A stretch of DNA of 64,000 nucleotides from Malania oleifera. Taxonomy: Eukaryota; Streptophyta; Magnoliopsida; Santalales; Ximeniaceae. Below the pieces are notes generated by a model. It ran no database searches. It was not told where the DNA came from and was given only the letters and a program-made list of their open reading frames with translations. The position numbers and the translations under genes were made by a program. Below are positions 58,801 to 64,000 of this stretch, in pieces (position 1 is the stretch's first letter; the number at the start of each line of letters is the position of its first letter). The stretch spans positions 1-64,000 of the forward strand of contig NC_080421.1 in NCBI RefSeq assembly GCF_029873635.1. Reading direction: 5' to 3'.

Positions 58801-59939
58801 GAATTAATTAATAGATGTACAAAATGAGTAACTATATATATACATGCATACACACACACACATTTACCTATAAGGGCTGATGATTGCAGCTTGGATAGGC
58901 ATCCTCCGACTGAGGGGTTTCCAAGGCTTTTCCATTGTTTCCATCATGCTGCCTTGCAAGCCGTCATCCCCCTCGTCATACATGTCATCTTGGGGCCAAA
59001 AGGCGTTCCCATACCCATAAGTGCCCTTCGTCTCGAATAGCCACCGATTATGATCAAATTCTCCAGTTTGATTCCTTTTCATCATTGACATATTATTATT
59101 GCGATCCCCTTTTGAATTGTCGTGATGAGGAGCTGGAAGTGGCAGCGCCCCGCTTGAAAAATCTGGCACATCATCATCATACTCTCCTGTCTTGTACAAC
59201 TCCTTGCACCCTGGGCACAATCCCGTCTCTTTTTGGGCTTCCAGGTAGCAATCTCTGCAAATTTTGAACCTGCATACACATGCATTGCGTGTATTTATAT
59301 ATTTTTGCATGCAATCCAAATGATATTCCAAAATGTTATAAAATTAATCATTAAACAATGAGCTTATGTTATGCATCTACCAGCTTAAGCGACAATTAAA
59401 TTAATTTATGATCCATAAGTTATCATCCAGTACAATACAAATCACAAATTAAATAATTATGTAGGATCGAGGTCGTACCTGCATTCACAAGGAGTAACAT
59501 CGGCTCCTCTTTCATCCTTCATGACCTTCCCATCACAACCAGGCATGGAACAGGCGGAGCCCCTGGCTCCTGCCATCTGAGGGTGACTGACCTCCGAGTC
59601 GATCACCTTGTCCATTAGATGGGCACGCGTCACGCTATTGAACCCCCCCGTGAATAGAGAATTTGACACATACTGTTCTTCTGCCTTCACGGCCACCGAC
59701 GTGTCCATTGGCTGATTATCTGGTGTTGAAGGAATGTGCACTGTGTAGTTCATGTAGTCCCCCGATATTTCTCCTGACATGTCAAGATCTTCCCTTGAAA
59801 GACTCACATATCGCCCGCTTGAAGTTCGTCTTGCAAATTTTACCGTTTGACCGGTGGAGTTGCGAGCTTGAGACGATCCAGAAGAACCCCCAGGGCTGCG
59901 TATTGCCTTCTTCGATGGATTTGCAGATAGGGATGCCAT
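55896..59939 (-). CDS. CSLD: cellulose synthase-like protein D (CSLD), five exons
   Basis: Join (minus): 59939-59479, 59269-58868, 58701-57489, 57314-56977, 56865-55896, all introns GT-AG, giving 3,384 nt and 1,127 residues, normal for CSLD. The start is [20 protein letters not shown], then the CSLD signature [22 protein letters not shown]-type Cys-rich domain lies at about 128-180. Two membrane helices follow (about 289-335). The glycosyltransferase-2 core has DDG (412-414), DCD (629-631), TED (824-826) and QVLRW (864-868). Six C-terminal helices end at [24 protein letters not shown] proteins make beta-1,4-linked wall polysaccharide at the tips of growing root hairs and pollen tubes or at cell plates. 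No stop or missing motif is seen, so it is probably functional. Which CSLD subgroup needs a tree. Confidence 0.97.
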
Positions 59940-60459
59940 TTTTTTTTATTTTTGTATATCTATATGTATGTACTTGTGGTTTTCAATCCTTTATTTACAT
60001 GCATGCAGTTATACATACAAATGTGCTTCTTGCGCTGCTTTCATTAGCCCATGGATGACATAGACCATGCACTTCATAGATGAAAAAAAATTTAATTTTG
60101 TGTGCAAGTGCATATATGTTCGAATACTAGTTAGAATTCGATAGATCTTTCTTTTAGATCATTAAACTTCAATTTCTACCATTGAGATTCCTCGAATATC
60201 AATTGTTGAAGGTTTCTTGAAATTAATGTGTATGGATATATATGTACCTAGAAGGTAAAACTACTGCATATCATCTTACGTATATGTCGACTCCTTCTCT
60301 CAGAAATTAAGATGAACACCATATATTTCAGTGAGCCACAAGAAATTACGTGCTTCGGATTGCTATATGTTGCATGATTGGGCTATTTTGTGGTTTTATA
60401 ACTCGAAAAAGGGAGAGGCATATTTAAAGAAATGGATGCAGCAAAATAAAGCATTGGAT

Positions 60460-60661
60460 GAATACTGAGGAAATCATTGAAGAAGAGGATTTGATTTTGA
60501 GAGAGAGAGAGAGAGAGCGAGAAATGTGGAAGGCTGCAAGCTTTAGAAAGAAAGTTGGAAGAAGATGGATCCATAAAGGGAGACCAAGTCTACATGTGGC
60601 TATTTTTAGAGTTCTCCCTACGGATTTCAAGGGGAGTGTTTGTGGTGTTTGTGGTGTTTAT
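60460..60661 (-). promoter_or_regulatory. candidate CSLD core promoter and CT-rich leader
   Basis: On the minus strand TATAAAC (60661-60655) is followed by a CT-dinucleotide run (60509-60487), a common plant leader feature, about 550-720 bp before the start codon. This predicts a long leader, possibly with an intron between about 60450 and 59940. Transcript data would decide. Confidence 0.3.
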
Positions 60662-61144
60662 AGTGGTGGTTGAGGACTCTATTTGTACAAACAGAGAGGC
60701 CTTATAAAAGGCTTTTTAATAGTCGAGAAAATATTAGATACATTGATGCTTGTATGGAATCTAACATGATTTTGGTCATGTGTATGTATTTTGTATTTTT
60801 TTTTTTTGGTATATATGGCAAATTCTTGTTAGATCCTATATATATATTTGTTGTACTTAATATTTTGTGGGATGACATTTGGATAGAGATAGGGTGGACA
60901 TGTAGTACAATATCCATTTTGGAATAACTCTTCCGACCCAATCACAATGGGGTGCCATATTTCAGGTACCATGTTATCATCCCGTTTGGTACCATTCATT
61001 CAACTAATGTCCATCCATTTCTCTAGCTAGTTGGTATATATATTAAGCCTAACTAGTATGTCCTATTTGTCAGATGGTATCAATTAGGATGTCACATGGT
61101 ACTAGGATGGTATATTATTTTATTTTATTTTTATTTTTGTTTAT
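60662..61144. other. upstream intergenic DNA
   Basis: AT-rich, no gene recognised. The phrase GGTACCA(T/C) recurs near 60965-61100. Confidence 0.4.
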
Positions 61145-61450
61145 TTATTTAATGAAAATCCAAACTTTATTGATAGCCCTCACTTATGGTAGAGGAAACC
61201 CGTGATTACAAATATATTACAAGGGATTTACAAATAGTTAACAAAACCAGCTTAGCCACCAAAACCACAGCCAGACTATCAAAACCTGTATCATTTAACC
61301 AACTAAAATAAATTAAACATGCCCAAGTGAATTCAAAATAAACAATCACAAACAAAAACAAGTTACCTACAAACTAAAGACAAACATATAGACCAGCAAA
61401 ACAAAAATCCGATGAAATCATAAAAGAGCCAAAAATGTATGATCCTAAAA
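61145..61450 (-). mobile_element. LINE 3'-end fragment, inverted copy
   Basis: Reverse complement of the 53985-54262 LINE tail: ATCCAAACTTTATTGATAGC, CCTCACTTATGGTAGAGG, then CAAAACCAGCTTAGCCACCA. On the minus strand the 3' end is at 61145. Lies about 500 bp beyond the candidate CSLD promoter. Confidence 0.78.
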
Positions 61451-61514
61451 ATAATAATAATAATAATTAAATAATTAATTAAATAAAAATATATTAATAT
61501 AATATAATAATATA

Positions 61515-61553
61515 ATAATATATATATAACATTCCCCCCCTGCACCATTCTCG

Positions 61554-61604
<51 letters not shown>

Positions 61605-61832
61605 ATTTTCTTGGCGAAACCTATGTCGATTGAAGAACGAAAATATCCATGGGATCCAATTTCGGCCACCAACATTTTAATCGAGGAGATTTTGTTGTTA
61701 GGGCGTCATAGGCATCACTCTTGGGATAAGGTAAGGGGAATAGATTATGTCAGAATTTTTCTAGATTTTGAACCAATTAAACTTGAGTATATGATAAATA
61801 TATGTTGTAATGATTTTTCTAAACGATTCGTA
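61515..61832 (+). other. CT-rich LTR-like leader fragment
   Basis: CT microsatellite (61556-61600), then TTTCGGCCACCAACATT and AAGGTAAGGGGAATAG, resembling the leader and donor-like part of the gypsy LTRs at 44215-44580. The 74-residue frame from 61611 has no recognisable domain. Confidence 0.35.
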
Positions 61833-62331
61833 TGACGCCCCAATTTTTCATACAATTTTTTAAAAATAAATAGCAAATAATGATTAAATCATACACATCA
61901 AACATCACATTGGTCACGTCAACAATTCTAATACCACTCTTAGAACCCGACCCGCATTGGGTACTGAGTAAACGGGCATTTTATTTATATTAACCTAACA
62001 ACAGAAGACATAATGTACATACCATCCAGAACACAATACCCAGAGTATCAATATCCATATACATACATTTCTATCTCATACCCACATACAATACAACCCT
62101 AGGGGAATCACACTTCCCTAGTCCAAAGACTCACCTTGTATATCAGGGTCTCAACTCCCTACTAACACAGAGCTCTATCACCTGGTCTGCCTCTGTTCCA
62201 TGAAAAGTTTAGATAATTTGGGTGAGACACATCTTAGTAAGACAGAATAAATTATTTACAGTGTGTGACAATATGATTTTAGTTATAACACATTTTACTT
62301 TTCAAATCATCAATTTATTTAAGAAAATACA

Positions 62332-62336
<5 letters not shown>

Positions 62337-62372
<36 letters not shown>
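62337..62372. repeat. (TA)n microsatellite
   Basis: TA dinucleotides in the minus-strand LTR. Confidence 0.95.
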
Positions 62373-62374
<2 letters not shown>

Positions 62375-62559
62375 TCATAATCATATAGATATAAAACATA
62401 AGATTTTATAAGCTTTTAAACCATTGCTCAAATTCATTCTTACACAACCATATTTACGCAATTGGCATTTCATCAATCACATTTCAATGATCCCATTGCA
62501 GCTTTCGAACTTTGCAACGTTCACATTTCCCAGTATTTACATTCATCATTCTCAATTTA

Positions 62560-62676
62560 CTTTTCACATTTCAACTTTCACATTTCAATTTCCACATTTC
62601 AATATTCATATTGCAGAATTTACATTGCAATATTCCCATTTTCATATTTACATTTCATCTCATACTAATACATACA

Positions 62677-62708
<32 letters not shown>

Positions 62709-62760
62709 CATATACATATATCATTTCATACATTTCAACATTTCTCAATAAAGCATTTCA
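62560..62760. repeat. quasi-periodic CATTTCA(A/C) stretch with CATA microsatellite
   Basis: CATTTCAA/CACATTTC repeats at about 10-12 bp spacing, followed by CATA tetranucleotides (62675-62712). Frames of 68-163 residues over it are repeat artefacts. Confidence 0.75.
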
Positions 62761-63605
62761 TCATTTTTCCAATATACATATCCATGTTTCTCTTTTCGTC
62801 ATTTCTCATAAAACTCTTCAATATACATATACATATATTATTTTCATTATTTCTTAATAAAACAATTCTCATTTTGTTTCAAGTCAGTATATACATAGCA
62901 CTGGGTTTCTTTTAAATCATCTCTGCACAAAACCTTTCCGTATATATATTTATATCATATTCCTATTTTCTTCATGCAAATCACACAACTCAATTCAAAC
63001 ATGTTCTCAGTATAACTCCTATGCCACAGCCTTTTTATCTGATAATCATATCATAATAATTTCAGGAAAAATATCATATTTCGTTTTCACATAATTTCTC
63101 AGTCTATAATTCTCAACAAATATTATTTTAATTTATTCTCCTTACCTGATTTCCTGAACGATGCCTACAGGGATCCCGAAATTATACCCATGATGCTTAC
63201 CCAAACCCTGAATTCAACAACCCTAGTTCAACCACAAAATGCCCAATATTCTAACATTTACAAATCTACATTAATTAAATAACAATTAATCTCTAAATAA
63301 CCCCTATCCTAGTTTTGGGGCTATGCCTACGATGACCCCACGAGAAATCCGATCCGCTAGACTTGTAAAAAATCATCCCTAGATTCTCGTAGTGGTGTCC
63401 GATCGTAAATCTGGCTTAAGATTTAAGAAAAATTGAGGTAAAAGTGAGAATTTACCTTACCACAAGAGATATACCTACGTAGCTCCTACGAAAAATTCAC
63501 TCTGATAGAAATGTCGGTGGCGGAGAATGGAGCTAGCGGTATTTTTTTGATTTTTGATTGGCGCTCATTAGGCTAAAAAAATCGAGGAGAGTGAGAGAGA
63601 GAGAG

Positions 63606-63608
63606 AAC

Positions 63609-63679
<71 letters not shown>

Positions 63680-63680
63680 T
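63606..63680. repeat. (GA)n microsatellite
   Basis: Long GA run with CAGAGA interruptions at its right end; corresponds to the CT-rich leader of related LTRs. Confidence 0.93.
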
Positions 63681-63690
63681 GAGTGAGTGC

Positions 63691-64000
63691 TTAAAGGGGG
63701 CTCTCTACGTGTTAGCTTTGGTGTATGCCCAAGAAGGGGGGTGAATCAGAATTTAAAAATTTATCGCCTAGGTTAAACTAATCTAGCAGTAACCTAGGGC
63801 CTGTCTATGCAGTTCCAAATGCGCAGATAGATACAACGTGTGGAAATTAAAATCATGCGCAACATTCACCAATTATAACATACATGTGTGGTAAATATAA
63901 AGAGCAGAAATATAAACAAGGCTGAAAGGGGGCTCTCTACGTGTTAGCTTTGGTGTATTCCCAAGAGGGAGGGTGAATCAGAATTTAAAAATTTATCGCC
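63691..64000. repeat. 232-bp direct repeat, first unit and start of the second
   Basis: AAAGGGGGCTCTCTACGTGT followed by GGGTGAATCAGAATTTAAAA occurs at 63693 and again at 63925. The second copy is cut by the window edge. Unclassified; probably another retroelement. Confidence 0.8.

Larger units (their letters stand above)
61833..63690 (-). mobile_element. gypsy LTR related to the 37568 element
   Basis: On the minus strand it ends TTGGGGCGTCA at 61833. Its blocks align inverted with the 37568 LTR: GTCTTACTAAGATGTGTCTC, GGAACAGAGGCAGACCAGGT-type leader, CAGGTAAGGAG (about 63145), and the GGGTCATCGTAGGCATAGCC and TCTAGGGATGAT regions (63310-63390). It is shorter than its relative: the GCCGCACAACC block is missing and the start is lost in a GA microsatellite (63606-63660). 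Confidence 0.75.

Noticed and set aside
55896..59939. CSLD as a pseudogene because of frame breaks
   Set aside because: All breaks coincide with GT-AG introns that restore phase; the joined length is a multiple of three and matches the family.
60383..60673. Small open frames upstream of CSLD
   Set aside because: They overlap a CT/GA run and the likely leader or promoter; no domain.
62424..62915. 163-residue Phe/His/Ile-rich open frame
   Set aside because: Produced by CATTTCA and CATA repeats inside a minus-strand LTR.

Overview
This window is plant nuclear DNA, almost certainly from a eudicot with a large, repeat-rich genome. The evidence is one intact intron-containing cellulose synthase-like D (CSLD) gene at the right, Ty3/gypsy (Tat/Ogre-like and Tekay-like), Ty1/copia, CACTA and LINE elements of plant type, and fragments of plastid DNA. 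I cannot name the species. Nearly everything except the CSLD gene is transposable-element sequence, stacked in two nests whose order can be read from target-site duplications (TSDs) and interrupted reading frames.

Left nest (1-32652). A Ty1/copia element on the + strand is broken into pieces (gag fragment 16088-16400; integrase, RT and RNase H 28905-31919; 3' LTR from 31993). A large CACTA DNA transposon (16401-28904, TSD TAA) sits inside its coding sequence. That CACTA carries hairpin-forming subterminal repeats, captured host fragments (a PPR-like piece and one ClpX exon) and a patchwork of plastid fragments (trnE, trnY, clpP exon, rrn23, rpoB). It was itself hit by a Tat-like element that survives as a solo LTR (16715-19642, TSD TTAGT). 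Left of the copia gag lie the 3' part of a gypsy LTR (15138-16087), then a minus-strand Tat-type LTR (12562-15137), then a minus-strand Tat/Ogre-like retrotransposon running off the left edge. That last element has a 5' LTR at 9839-12561, a primer-binding site at 9818-9835, gag at 5954-7393 and the 3' LTR at 1-1250. It has gag but no pol and contains two kinds of internal tandem arrays.

Right nest (32653-53530). An AT-rich tandem repeat of about 813 bp hosts a 5'-truncated minus-strand LINE (32710-34764) and a gypsy solo LTR (35785-53224, TSD TTGGG). Inside that solo LTR is a complete but decayed gypsy element with both LTRs (37568-52228). Its integrase gene is interrupted by two further solo LTRs (43817-45991, TSD TATAG; 46397-48434, TSD CCATG). 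Catalytic residues are mutated and stops are mostly TAG in place of CAG, as expected from deamination of methylated cytosine.

Right end (53985-64000). LINE 3' ends flank the CSLD gene (minus strand, five exons, 55896-59939, 1127 residues predicted). To its right are a minus-strand gypsy LTR related to the 37568 element and the edge of a 232-bp repeat.

The most interesting features are the gene- and plastid-capturing CACTA, splice-site-bounded modules and a short conserved block shared by several divergent LTR families, a cluster of TCGTCGACGA-like palindromes just upstream of LTR TATA boxes, and a tract at 1012-1250 that reads as an A-to-C rewritten copy of an AAT microsatellite and may be an assembly error.
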